Below, piece by piece: positions 37,255 through 49,048 of a stretch of DNA of 64,000 nucleotides. Source of the DNA: Monosporascus cannonballus. Lineage: Eukaryota; Ascomycota; Sordariomycetes; Xylariales. Each line of letters starts with the position of its first letter. Within the stretch, counting starts at the first letter, position 1. The DNA is taken from positions 52,214 through 116,213 of the forward strand of contig QJNS01000242.1 in the NCBI GenBank assembly GCA_004154925.1. The letters are read 5' to 3'. The notes under the pieces were generated by a model. The model worked only from the letters and a program-made list of their open reading frames with translations, was not told where the DNA came from and did no database searches. Both the position numbers and the translations under genes were made by a program.

Positions 37255-39722
37255 ATTACTTTTTTTCTAAGTTATTAATTTTTAATAATATTATTATTAA
37301 TTTCATATAACGCGTTTTACAAATTTAATTACGTATATTTTCCGATAATTTACCGTTATATTATATTATAAATAATTAGCGTAATAATTAATACGTATTA
37401 TATTACTTAATTAGTTATGCTTTACCTAATTTTTTATTACCATCCGTTTTTAACGTTACTTTATTTATTTTTTCCCCTTTTCGTATTTATATCTTTATTT
37501 CTTTTACGTACGCGTTCCGTTCGGTTTCCTATTTTTCTTTATTTTTATTTCTCTTTTTCCGTTCATTGTACGTATTATTTCCGTTCGCTTTATTTTTTTT
37601 CGTAACAAGTTCCAAAACAAATAATATTTTAATATTAAAAAAGATTAAGATTTTTTCTAATATTATCGTTTTAATGCCGATAATAAGATAAATATTAATC
37701 GTATTACGAACGGTAATAAACGGTCTTATATTTATATAATGTAATGTTATTTCGATTATTATACGGTTTATATTTAAATTTCGGACGCTTTTAATTACGT
37801 GATAATTTATTATTATTATAAAACCTTTCGAACGGTGAATAATTATTTTTAATATTATTAATATCGTTATTTAACTTTTGTTTAAATTTTAATTATCCTT
37901 AAAAACATTACTTAAATAATTTTTTAATTCGATATTAATAATTAGCAGTTAATCGATACAATCGAAAAAGTTTATATTGCAAATATTGAATACAGAAATT
38001 TTAATATAATTACAGTGAGTTGTTAATTCGACGTTTTTCGCAAAGCTAAATTCGTCTTTAATATAGTTATTATTAAAAAATATCTTTTTATTAATATAAT
38101 TAAGGTCGATTTTCGATCGTCCGTTATAGTTACGGAAATCCAATTTTAATGTTAATTTAGAAATTTAGAAATTTAATTTTTTTTATAAATATTACAGTTT
38201 TTTTATTATTTCGTAAATAATTTCCGATTACGTACAATTTTAAAACACCCCCATAGATAAAATAATTTTCAAAAGCTATTACACCGTTATATTGTTTATT
38301 TACAAATACTTTCTGCCCGTTTTCCGACGTTTTAACAAAACTTTAATATTTATTAATAATTATAATTAAAAAAGACCTTTACTTACTAACATTATTATCA
38401 AATTTAAATATATTAAAGATTTGAAAAACGGCGTTTTATTTGTAAATAACACCAAATTATATTCCGGTTACTTAAGTCTTATTTTTCGTAAAAAATAAAA
38501 CGTTCTTAAATTTCTTTGAAGTTGTACGGTTAATAAATTTAATAAATATATCCGCTTTTTGTTATTATATATTTTCCGATTACTTTCAAATATTTGTATA
38601 TTAAATATTTTTTAATTTACTTATTAAACGTTAATTAATATAAAGTTTAATAATTCAATACGGACTCTTGTTTTCGAAATAAAAATTTAAGTTTTTTTAT
38701 ATTACTTATTAGTTTTTAATCGATATTTAATAAGGTAATTATTGGCCAAAATTTTAAAAGCAATTATATAATTAAATAATATTTCAATATTAATATTTTT
38801 ATTTTATTTAAATATATCTTTTGTAATTTTTGTAATTATTAAGCAATTAATTTCGGATCGGGCTATTATTGCTTTACGGTTTTTAAATTATTTTGCTTTT
38901 TATATATATATTTAACTTTTTTTTCGTAACGCGATAATATCTTAAGCGCATATTCGAAATCTTTTCGGGGTCTTTACATATTATATTTGGCGGGCCAAAC
39001 GTTTTATTTAATTAAATATTTACGTTACTCCTAGTTATTTGGGTAACGGACGATATTTTTTATTACTTATTTTCTTATTTTTTTTATTAAGTCCAGTAAT
39101 AGTTTTTAAATATTATCCGGTTCTTAATTATATTTACGGTTTTAATAAAAATATTAAAATTACATTATATACCCGTTAATATTTAATAAGAAAAACTATT
39201 TTATATACCTAAAAATGTATTCGTTCCTTAATTATAACCTAAATATAAATAAATACGAACTCTTTATTTTTAAACTTAAAATGTGTAATTAATAAATCTA
39301 TTTATTGTTTTAATTAAATCTTATAAGTATATAACGTTAATTATAATATTTTTTGTGGATTATCGCTATTTCTTTTTAATATTCATATATTAGTTAACAA
39401 ATAGCCGTCATTTTTTCGAAACATTTTTTGATTCCTTATATTCATTTTTTAACCTTTACAACAATATTTTATTATTTTCAAATAATATTTATATAAGGTT
39501 TTGAATAAGAAATGGCTGGTAAATACGTTCCGCGTATTATTATATATAAATTCTATATTTTATAATAAGTTTATTTAATTATTTTCATATTTATTAACGT
39601 AATTACGCCAATAATGTTTTAAGATTTAATAAATACATTTTATTTATTTATCGGTTTACGGATAATAAGTAATCCATATTTGCCATTTTATTTTTCGTTT
39701 TATGCAAAATTCCGCCTAAATT

Positions 39723-40096
39723 TGTTACGACCCGACAAGCTCCGGTTTCAAGAAATGGTCAGGCAGGAGCACACGGGCCACCTTCCGGATCACGTGACAG
39801 TAATCACTGCCAAGCCAATGATCATTAATGATCAAAGGTGATCCTAAGTAATCGTAATTATCACTAACGGCGTAATTACGAATAATTAAGCTAAAAAGGA
39901 AAAGGATATATACGTTTATTAATTTCATAATTTAGATAACTTTAATTTGCAATAATAATTCGTTACTTAAGGCACCTTTGGTAATACGAAACGTAATATG
40001 TTCTTATATTTATTATTTAGATTTTTACGATATTTCTGTTAATATAAACCCGTACGACTTGGGTTTAATAATTAGTTAAACCGTTTAGCCGTTATA
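39723..40096 (+). repeat. 5' LTR of copy E
   Basis: It starts TGTTACGACCCGAC and ends GCCGTTATA (CACA after RIP). From about 39790 to 39870 it carries a palindrome-rich module with CACGTG and TGATCATTAATGATCA. This copy is less mutated in that module than the 3' LTR. Confidence 0.9.
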
Positions 40097-40439
40097 CGTT
40101 ATAAGCTTTTCTTTAATAATACCGTCAGATTTTGAATAATATTTAATATTTTCAAAATGTTGACCAGCATTTAGGAAACCTTTATTTAATAGCTTTAAGT
40201 TCGAATTCGGGAACTGGAGAAAAAAGTTCGATAATTTAGGGCTACGTTTATTTAACCTTTTTTCGCCCGTATGAAGCCAAAAAAACCAGGACCTTACGAT
40301 AAAAAGGGCAACCTTTAAATTTTTTTGATTTAGGTACAAATTTATTTTCGTTTTTTAGACCTTAGCGATCCAGCGGATATGGTCCTAATAATAAAAATAT
40401 GCCTAATAGAAAATACGGCTAATTAATTTAAGCTTATTA

Positions 40440-42400
40440 TGAAAATTTTCCTAAAAATAAAAAAAATAAATAAACAGGATTTTATTAACGAGATTTTTTT
40501 AATTTATACCAATTTCGAAAATAAAGTACGCGATAATTTCGGTAATCCGGATAAAAAACGATTAACGGCTTAATAACTTTTATAATTCCGATAAAAAGGA
40601 TTTGTGTCCAAGTATGCCGTAACCTTTAAAAGTTTTGCGGCTAAAATAAAATAAGAAAATAACGAAATTAACCTTTTTATCGATATGTTTTATAAAGGGC
40701 TAAAGGATAATATAAAGGATAAGATTATTCGGATTAAGTAATTAATTGCTTTAGATTAATATATCGTAAAAATAATTAAGATTAATAATCGATAATTTGA
40801 AAAACCATAAAAGAAAAAAAATAATACGTTTTATATTCGGAATATAAGTTTAAGTAAGGGAAAAAACGAAACGTACTTTTTATTTTTTACGGAACGGCGC
40901 CAGGATTTATGGAATTTGGCGTTACTTATAAACAGAATTAAAGCCAGATTAAGTGCTTTAATTATGGCAAAATGTGATATAAAGTTTATAAATATAAGAA
41001 GCTTAAGAAATTACAATAAGATAATTAAATCCCCATACCGGAGGGATAGTCCAGAAATAATGAGGGAAACGATAATAAAATTATTAATATAATTTAAGTT
41101 AAGTATATATTAGGTTTACGATAAAAGGTCTAACCGGGACCATTACGACAAAAAATTTGACGCGGAATGCGAAAAGCCAGAAAGCTGGTTTAATAGGTAT
41201 TACGAATATAATAAAAAACGTTATAAGGATAATTATACGAATACCGGGATTGGATAAAAGAATTTTGCCCCGGAATATTTAATCGATATAGCAGAATATA
41301 TGTTATATATTGCCGACGACGAGAATACCCCGATTACAAAAAATAAAAATAATATATTTACGTATAAATTATCCGTATATATTATAAGGGATTTAACTTT
41401 TTAAACCGTACCGGGTATAATAAAAATAATAAATAATAATATAGATAATTTCGAATCATAACCTTAGAAAATATTTAATAATTGGCCAAAATAAAGAGTT
41501 GGCTTAAAGGAAAATAATGTCCGTAAGAAAACCTTTTTTGTTATTATGGATAATATAATTACTAAACGGAAAAGAAGTTAATTTAACGTACGGTAAAGGA
41601 GTATTGTTAAAAGGTTATTACGGACCTTTATTTTTAATAAATATTTATTGTAGATTCCTAAAAAAGAAAGGTTATTAAGAAAAAGATACGTTAATTTATA
41701 GGAGATTTCTGGAACGATAGCTAAAACGATGCATAATAGGACGTAATCGTAAATGTGAAAAAATAATTTATCCGATAAGGAGAAAAATTGTAATAAAATT
41801 AGGAATAATTGATATAGTTCGAAGGAACAGTATGCCGATAATAACGACAGATATAGCAATTAAATGCGCTGAATATAAAAACATAAATAAGGTTCGATAA
41901 GTTCGAATAGAAGTTAAAAAAAGAAAATTATTTATAAGAAAGCTGCAGGATAACGAAACCCAAAGAAGTTAAAAGGAATTTCCAAAAAGGGTTTTAAATG
42001 CGACGATAGGAAACGTTAATAACCTTATTATTTTGGAAATACGAATCGGAACGTATTGGTATACCGTAATGGTAAATTGCGGAATTTTGGGCGGAAATTA
42101 TATTATATCAAATATAAATAATAAGTTTAAATTATTATAGAGATATAAGTTGGAAGTTTATATAGTAACGAATGCCGAAAGTTAAGAATTTGCTTACGAT
42201 AACGGAAAAATTATTTTCGAAATTAATTATTTCGAGAGTTTTGTTAAAGGATGATATTAAACGATTAATTTCGATATCGTTTTATTTAGGAATTACGATA
42301 TCATTTTAGAATTATTATGGATATGCCAGTACGGAGTTTTGATTAACGGCGGAATTAATTAAGTAAAATTTACTTTATTTTCTGTTAATAAATAAAAGAA
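40440..42400 (+). pseudogene. gag and protease remnant of copy E
   Basis: The nucleocapsid zinc knuckle is seen near 40945-40995 as KCFNYGKM-stop-YKVYK, compared with the consensus C-x2-C-x4-H-x4-C (KCFNCGKMGHKxxxC). The second Cys is Tyr (TGT to TAT) and the Gly codon has become TGA, both G-to-A changes typical of RIP. The same knuckle survives in copy A near 52600-52640 as FKKIGHKA. The protease region (about 41950-42350) precedes reverse transcriptase but its catalytic triplet was not resolved. Confidence 0.7.
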
Positions 42401-42839
42401 AAAAAATTAAGATTTTAATATTCGATTAATAACAGCGACAAGTATAGGCATAAAAATATAATAAATACTTTATTATTTAAAGGAACAAAATATAAAAAAG
42501 AAAATAAGTATTAAAGAAAAATATAACGTATCATTATTATTATTAAAGCGAAATTAAAATAATTAAATAACGATTTGGAATAATACGAATAATAGCCCAA
42601 GGAATTAGAAGATTTAATTAATATATTATTACAATATTATAAATATGAATAACTTTTTAAGAAGGAATTTAATACGAAGTTATTAGAATATAGCAAATGG
42701 GATTATGAAATAATTTTTAAAAAAGGATTTTCGATAAAGTTTTACCTTATTTATAATTTTAATGGAAACGAGTTACGTATTTTTAAAGAATACCTGGAAA
42801 ATCGGTTATAAAAAAGATGGATTCGATTTTCGAAGTTAT

Positions 42840-43560
42840 TAGTAGGATATCCGATATTTTTCGTACTTAAGAAAAATGGGAAATTACGATTTATGGTTAA
42901 TTATCGACAATTGAACGACGTTATTGTTAAAAATTAAATATTATTATTTTTGATTACGGAAATAAAAAACCGATTTTATGGAATTAAATGGTTTATAACA
43001 TTCGATTTTAAAAATAAATATAATTTTATTAAAATTAAAAAAGGATACGAATGGAAAATAGCTTTTAAAATAAAATGCGGATTATTTATATATTTGGTTA
43101 TATTAATGGGATTTATGAACGTATTAGTAATTTTTTAGCGAATGGTTAATTACGTATTACGCAAATATCTTGATATTTTTGTCGTTTGCTATTTCGACGA
43201 TATTCTTAATTTTTTAAAGACGGAAGAAATATACGTAAGATACGTTTATAAGGTTTTTTAAATTTTACAAGACGTAAAATTACTTGTTAATGTAAAGAAA
43301 AGTTAGTTCTATATATAGGAAGTAAAATATCTGGGATATATTATTATTTTAGGACATATTAGGATAAACCTTAAGAAAATCATTATAGTTATAAAATGGC
43401 AAACGCCAATAACGGTTAAGGAGGTATAGGTATTCCTTAAATTCGTTAATTATTATAGGAAGTTTATTCGAAATTTTAGCAAAATAACCATATTTTTAAT
43501 AAATTTTACGAAGAAAAAAAAGAATTTAAATGGACGTTAAATACGGAAAAAATATTTTAG
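42840..43560 (+). pseudogene. Reverse transcriptase remnant of copy E
   Basis: KKNGKLRFMVNYRQLNDVIVKN lies at 42870-42940, followed by TEIKNRFYGIKWFITFDFKN at about 42955-43014 (consensus DxLxxAKWFTKLDLKNGYN) and by the catalytic box CYFDDIL, with YFDD at 43190-43201. About 43410-43500 encodes FLKFVNYYRKFIRNFSKI, the conserved tail. The 62-codon frame at 42950-43138 is a genuine surviving piece of this domain. The catalytic aspartates are intact here. Confidence 0.9.
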
Positions 43561-44000
43561 GATATTAAGGATGCAATTATTAACGAGTTAATATTGATTA
43601 TGTACGATTTAAATCGCCCCGTTAAGTTAAAAACCGATATTTCGGATTACGCGTTAAGCGTAATAATCGGATAGCGAAATAATTAAGGTAAATTATACCT
43701 TATTACATTTTTTTCGTACAAATTAAAAGGAGCCGAATTTAATTACGGTATTCCAGATAAGGAATTTATGGTTATTATTATGGCATTTCGGGAGTTTAGG
43801 TATTTTTTAAAGGGAAATTTGTACCAGATTAAGGTTTATATGGATTATTAAAATTTTACCTGATTTATTACGACTAAGGAATTTATAGGATAATAATTTC
43901 GTTATGCGAAGGAATTGGCGAATTTCGACTTTGTTATTATCCATAAAAAAAATTAGAAAACGGCAAAGTAAATGTTTTAAGTAAGTAATTAAACTTTAAA
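43561..44000 (+). pseudogene. RNase H remnant of copy E
   Basis: KTDISDYALSVIIG at about 43628-43670 corresponds to the KTDASDYAxGAVLSQ catalytic strand of Ty3/Gypsy RNase H. KLKGAEFNYGIPDKEFMVI (43720-43780) matches LxxAExNYxxxDKELLAIV. The same stretch is partly open in copy A (55297-55500, KLKGIEFNYGIPNKEFMV). The first catalytic Asp region remains but the reading frame is closed by stops. Confidence 0.85.
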
Positions 44001-44049
44001 GAAAAATTGGTTAAAATTAATTACATAATATTTGATATTATTATAAAAG

Positions 44050-45290
44050 GATATTTACGTTTACGACAGATTATGATAATTCGGGCAGTATTTTGCGATA
44101 TATATTAAAAAGTTTAATAGTATAACGATAATCTTTTAGAAAATTAAAGAATAAATAAGATGCAAATTCCAAAAAAATATTAAAAAGATTTAATACGAAA
44201 AAATACGAATATTAGTTATATGGATATTTAGGGATTTATAAAACTTTAAAAAGATTTTAACGTATATATTGCTTTTTTAAAATAAAATTAACGGTATAGA
44301 AAATTATACGGTAATGTAATATTTACGCCAGAGCAAAGATTCGACGACATAAGTTATACGAAAAATTATAGTTATTATTAATTGCAAAACGATTATGATA
44401 TTTAATTATATTTAATTTTATTTTTAAGTTATTTATGTTAAAAAATTTAATTACGGGAATATATTACGATAGTACTTTCGTAATAATCGATTAATTTATG
44501 AAATATTTTTATTTTATACCATATTATAAGGATATAAATGCCGAATAATTAATATATACTTTTTTTAAATATATTTTTAATATATACGGATTATTAATGG
44601 AAAATATATTTAATAAAGGATTAATATTCGTATTAATGTTTTGGTAAGGCCTTATAGCATAAATCGGCTTAAATTATAAGTTATTTAACGTATTTAAACC
44701 TTAGATGGATAAATAAATCAAACGAATAAATTAAATTTTAAAAATTTATTTACGATATTACATTAATTATAAATAAGATAATTAGGTTAAAAAGTTACCG
44801 ATTATTTAGTTAATATATAATATTAGTTATTACGAAAGTATTAAGATAATATTTGTAAACGTAAATTTTGGTTTTATTTTAAAGGTTTATAAAAAAGCGC
44901 GTAATAACGGTCTAATTAATATTAAAATATTTTTACATTAAAATAATTACGATAGTTATATTAAGAAATAAAAATAGAATTAAAACTTATGCGAAATTAA
45001 ATAAATAAATATTATAAGTAAAAAAGGTTAAAAAGATTAATTTTCGAAAAGAAGGAAATAGTTTTTTTCGTTATAAAAATATTTAGATAAAACGACTTAG
45101 CAAAAAATTCGATTTTAAGTATATCGGCCTATATAAAATCGCCAAGAAAATTTCAGAAAATAATTACTAATTGGAACTTTTATCAAAAATTAAATTTTAT
45201 TTAACTTTTTATATTTTTTTATTTAAGTTAATAGCAAACATAATTAAAGTGTATACGGTATAAGATAACGTAAAGGTAGAAAATAAATAA
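44050..45290 (+). pseudogene. Integrase remnant of copy E
   Basis: The core strand ITGIYYDSTFVIID with stop-FMKYFYFIPYYKD at about 44450-44540 equals the family's YDSILVIVDRFTKYAHFIPYRK, which carries one of the catalytic aspartates. The remainder up to the chromodomain is heavily mutated. Confidence 0.75.
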
Positions 45291-45440
45291 GTATACGAGG
45301 TGGAGAAAATTTTTGATATGCGAAAATAAGGCGGATTTACTTAGTACCTGATTAAATGGAAAAAGTACCTAGATTCTGAGAATATTTGGGAACTTGCCAA
45401 CAATTTTATTAGCGCCTAGCGCCTGTTAAAGAATTTTTAT
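45291..45440 (+). pseudogene. Chromodomain at the end of copy E polyprotein
   Basis: Translation gives VYEVEKIFDMRK, stop, GGFT, stop, YLIKWKKYLDSENIWELANN, then FISA, stop, RLLKNFY. This is the Y-x-V-E-x-I-L-D hallmark, the aromatic/W strand (YLIKWKKY) and the SEN-x-WE motif of a chromodomain. All three stops are explained by CAA/CAG to TAA/TAG. In living chromoviruses this domain steers integration into H3K9-methylated chromatin, which suits the observed self-nesting. Confidence 0.85.
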
Positions 45441-46097
45441 TAATAATGACGGGCGCGTCCTAATTAATAATTAATTAGTTAGTAGCCGGGATACTAGGTT
45501 AGTTAATTGCGGCCTGTGTTAACGTAGTAGCCGTAACGGCAGCTTTTAATTATTTTTGTTCCCGACGTTTTTATTTTTTTAGCTTATTTAATAATTAAAG
45601 TTTATGTTGTATTATAGTAATATTTTTCGAATAAGTTAGCGTTTTTTATTTACGTAAACGAATAAGACGAGAAAAAACTTTATTTAATTTTTTTTGATAT
45701 TTGCGTTAAGTTTCGAAGTAAAGCCGTTAAAACTTTAGTAATTATTTTTTGGTAAGCGTTTTTTTTACGTTTTAAATGTTGATGTTTATGACGAATATTT
45801 TGTAAGGAAAAAATGGGTATATCGGTATTATTATAAAACCGACCTTGATTAATATATTTTTTATATTTTAAAACGTTTTTTATTATTTTATATGTTATGT
45901 TTTTCACAAAATAATAAGAATAAAGTATGATTTCGTAACCAAATTTATTAAAGGTTTTTACGAGGTTAATTTAACGAACGGTAGAAAAACGGGGAACATA
46001 ACGAACTTTGGAAATATGAGACGATATAATTGAAAGTAAAGAAGGGATATTTACTAAACGAAGAAAAAGAAGAAAAGAAATTTTGAGGGCAAGATTT

Positions 46098-46110
46098 GGG
46101 GAGGGGGGAA
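46098..46110 (+). other. Polypurine tract of copy E
   Basis: GGGGAGGGGGGAA lies five bases before the 3' LTR. It would prime plus-strand DNA synthesis. Its unmutated state follows from having no CpA or TpG to mutate. Confidence 0.85.
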
Positions 46111-46114
46111 ATCG

Positions 46115-46488
46115 TGTTACGATCCGATAAGTTCCGGTTTCAAAAAACGGTTAGGCAGGAGCATATGGGCCATTTTCCGGGTTACGTAACGGTGATTATT
46201 GTTAAATTAGTGATTATTATTGATTAAAGGTGATCCCAAGTGATTATGATTATTATTAACGGCGTAATTACGAGTAATTAAGTTAAGAAGGACAAAAATA
46301 TATATGTTTATTAATTCCATAATTTAGATAATTTTAGTTTGTAATAATAATTCGTTACCTAAGGTATTTTTGATATTACGAGACATAATACGTTCCTATA
46401 TTTATTGCTTACATTCCTACGATATTCCTGTTAATATAAACCCGTACGACTTGGATTTAATAATTGGCTAAACCGCTTAGCCGTCACA
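46115..46488 (+). repeat. 3' LTR of copy E
   Basis: 374 bp, the same length as the 5' LTR, from TGTTACGATCC to GCCGTCACA. Differences from the 5' LTR are almost all C/T and G/A, so divergence reflects RIP and not a long neutral history. Confidence 0.9.
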
Positions 46489-48399
46489 AAATTTAATTCG
46501 TTAATAATTCCGGCTAGTATATCAAATTTATATTTAATTTCGTCGTAAAATAATTGAGTTAATTTGGTTATGGTTAAAATCTTGATTATAAAAATAAACA
46601 GTTTTAACTTCGTAAAATAATCGACGATTACCAGGATTATGTCATACTTTAACCCGTTTAAACCTAGGTATTTAAAAAATCACGTAATAAAATCTAACGA
46701 AATCTTTTAAAAGAATTAGTTAAATAATAACCAAAATTATAATTATTTATATGGTTTATAATATAACTTTATTATCCCTTAATAATTTCAATATTATATG
46801 ATATGTTTTTAAATATTATTCGTTATATCTTCCTAATAAAACCTTATAATTATTAATATTTACGTACGTATATATCCTATATATCTTATTTTTAAATTAT
46901 TATAATATTAATTTATTAATTAATTTCGTAAAACGCTTTAAAAAAGAATTACGAATTTATCCTCATAATATAAAATTTTATTTAACTTTAAGAAATATCT
47001 TTTCTGTATTTTAATTTGGCATATAGCTGTCCATATTAATTCCATAATATTTAAGTTTTTAATTTACAATTTTCGCATCTAATCGTAACACTATCGGGAA
47101 ACTTTTAATTATAATACCGTTTCGTTTATGGAGAATTCTTTTATTAAGAAACGTAAAACGTATTAATCATAAATAATAATCTTAATACTAATTTTGTTTT
47201 CTTTTTAAAAAACCTTCGAAATCCTATCATAATATGGTTATAATTTACGGTTATTATTATTTTACCTTTAATGATATTATTATTACAATTTGTATTTATA
47301 TTATTATTTACAAATAATAAATTTAATATGTATATAATTCGTTATTTTCCTTTCTTTTCGAAAGTTTTTTATAATCGTATAAGGAAAGCTCTCGGCGTTT
47401 TTTACGTGGATAATAATTATTCCAATTTTCACAACCTAAAATCTATTTAGGAATTTTATAACGAACCAATTTTATATTACTTTGATACGGCCTTTTACCC
47501 TTTCATAAAGCTTTCAATTACGTTATATATTTACAACCTTTTTTTCTACGTTTTCAGACATATTATTTATAAATCCAAATTTCTTAAATAATATAAGGAT
47601 TACCTTTTTATATGCAATTTCTTTTAACGTATAATCCTGACGTCTAAATAATTTATCCGCCGGATTAAAAATATCCGGACGATATTAGCTTTTAAAATTA
47701 AATTACGTAAAACGATAAACCTGTTAGATAAACCTCTTTTGAAATTTATGCGCTGACGCTTTTATTATATCCTTTAACGCTATATAATCGGTAAATATTA
47801 CAAAATTCTTTTCGTACCCGTAAAATATTACCGTTAATATTTTACATTTTTTATAATTGCTAATAATTTCTATTTCCTTATACCTTACCGTTTTTCAGTT
47901 AAATTTAACTTTCGCAATTAATATATAATTCGGCGTCAAAATTCTGCTTATTTCTATGAAAATATCCTTAATATAACTTGTATTAAAGTATTTATTTTAA
48001 CTCTAATATTTTTAACATTATCCTAATATTAGAAAATGGTCGCCGATTAAAAGGTATTTTTTAAATTTCGAAACATTGTTTAGTTTTTTCGGGTTACCGG
48101 AATTTTATGATTTTACTTTTACCTTACGCCCTTTTTAAAAACGTAATAATTGGTTCGGTAATATATAAATAATAAATAATAAATTTCTAATAAAAATTGG
48201 TGAATCTCAAAAATACTTAAATATTATAAATTAACTTTAATTCTAATCATATTTTTAATAATATTAACCCGTCAGCGGTCCATTTCCAAGCCATTAGTAT
48301 TAATTATAAATCCTAGAAACTTTATTTTTTTTAAAAACAAATTCGTATTTAACTATTTTAATAAATAATTAATATTATAATAATAATTTGTAAATTGAT

Positions 48400-49048
48400 T
48401 AAAATATTTCGCATATTTCTTTCGTTGTCTATATAAAAACTTATATTATTTAAATATATTATGTATATATATTTGATTTATTTAATTAATATTTTATGTA
48501 TATAAATTTGGAACATAATTAATGTGTTAATAAAGTTAAATAATATAATCGTATATTTAAATTTTCCGTACCGTATTCGTAAAATATCTTTTTATTAATT
48601 GCCTTTTTTAAATTTAATACGGTTATAAATATCCTTTAAATCAATTTTTGGAAGTACTTTAATTCACTTTAAACGATTTCTTATTTTTATAATTAATGGT
48701 AAAAAATATTAGTTTTTTATCTTTATATAATTTAACAACTTATAATTAACGTATAATCGGCAATTATTGTCTTATTTAAATTTAAATAATATTAACACCT
48801 TTACGTCCGTTTTCGAATAACATATCCGGTTTACATTTAGGTTTTTTCGAATATATTGTTCGAATATCGTCGGTTAAGTTTTGAAAATAAAATAAATAGA
48901 GTCGAATAAAGGCGTTTTCCTCAGGATCAGGTTTATTACATATTTTGCCCTTAATAGTTAAAATATTCTTTTCGTTATTTTTTCGGAATATATTCGCCAG
49001 AAATTCTTTAAGCATATAGAAAAATCGATTAACCTTTATTTTTATCAT
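48400..49048 (-). pseudogene. Reverse transcriptase and upstream pol remnant of copy F
   Basis: On the minus strand 48415-48456 reads YLNNISFYIDNERNMR, the YLDDILIYSDNxxEH box with both catalytic aspartates changed to asparagine (codons AAT at 48445-48450). 48782-49048 is an 88-codon open stretch in the coding direction of F, just upstream of the reverse transcriptase. LTIKGKICNKPDPEEN in it suits the linker between protease and reverse transcriptase, but I cannot place it on a defined domain. Confidence 0.7.

Larger units (their letters stand above)
39723..46488 (+). mobile_element. Gypsy-1 copy E, complete chromovirus, inserted in F
   Basis: 6766 bp with two 374-bp LTRs (39723-40096 and 46115-46488) and a perfect AAATT duplication (39718-39722 and 46489-46493). 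The order is LTR, gag, protease, reverse transcriptase, RNase H, integrase, chromodomain, untranslated region, polypurine tract, LTR, the layout of Ty3/Gypsy chromoviruses. It is the best-preserved full copy and the family reference here, but still has dozens of stops. Open frames on the opposite strand (40085, 41578, 45680) are artefacts of stop depletion. Confidence 0.92.

Noticed and set aside
37417..37605. 62-codon plus-strand frame rich in Phe, Leu and Tyr
   Set aside because: Antisense to the minus-strand copy F; a composition artefact of pyrimidine-rich sequence.
41578..41859. 93-codon minus-strand frame
   Set aside because: Antisense to the gag-protease region of copy E. Long antisense frames arise where sense stops made by RIP read as non-stop on the other strand.
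45680..45907. 75-codon lysine-rich minus-strand frame
   Set aside because: It lies in the 3' untranslated part of copy E, antisense; the matching region of copy B (about 56230-56560) does not keep an obvious equivalent.
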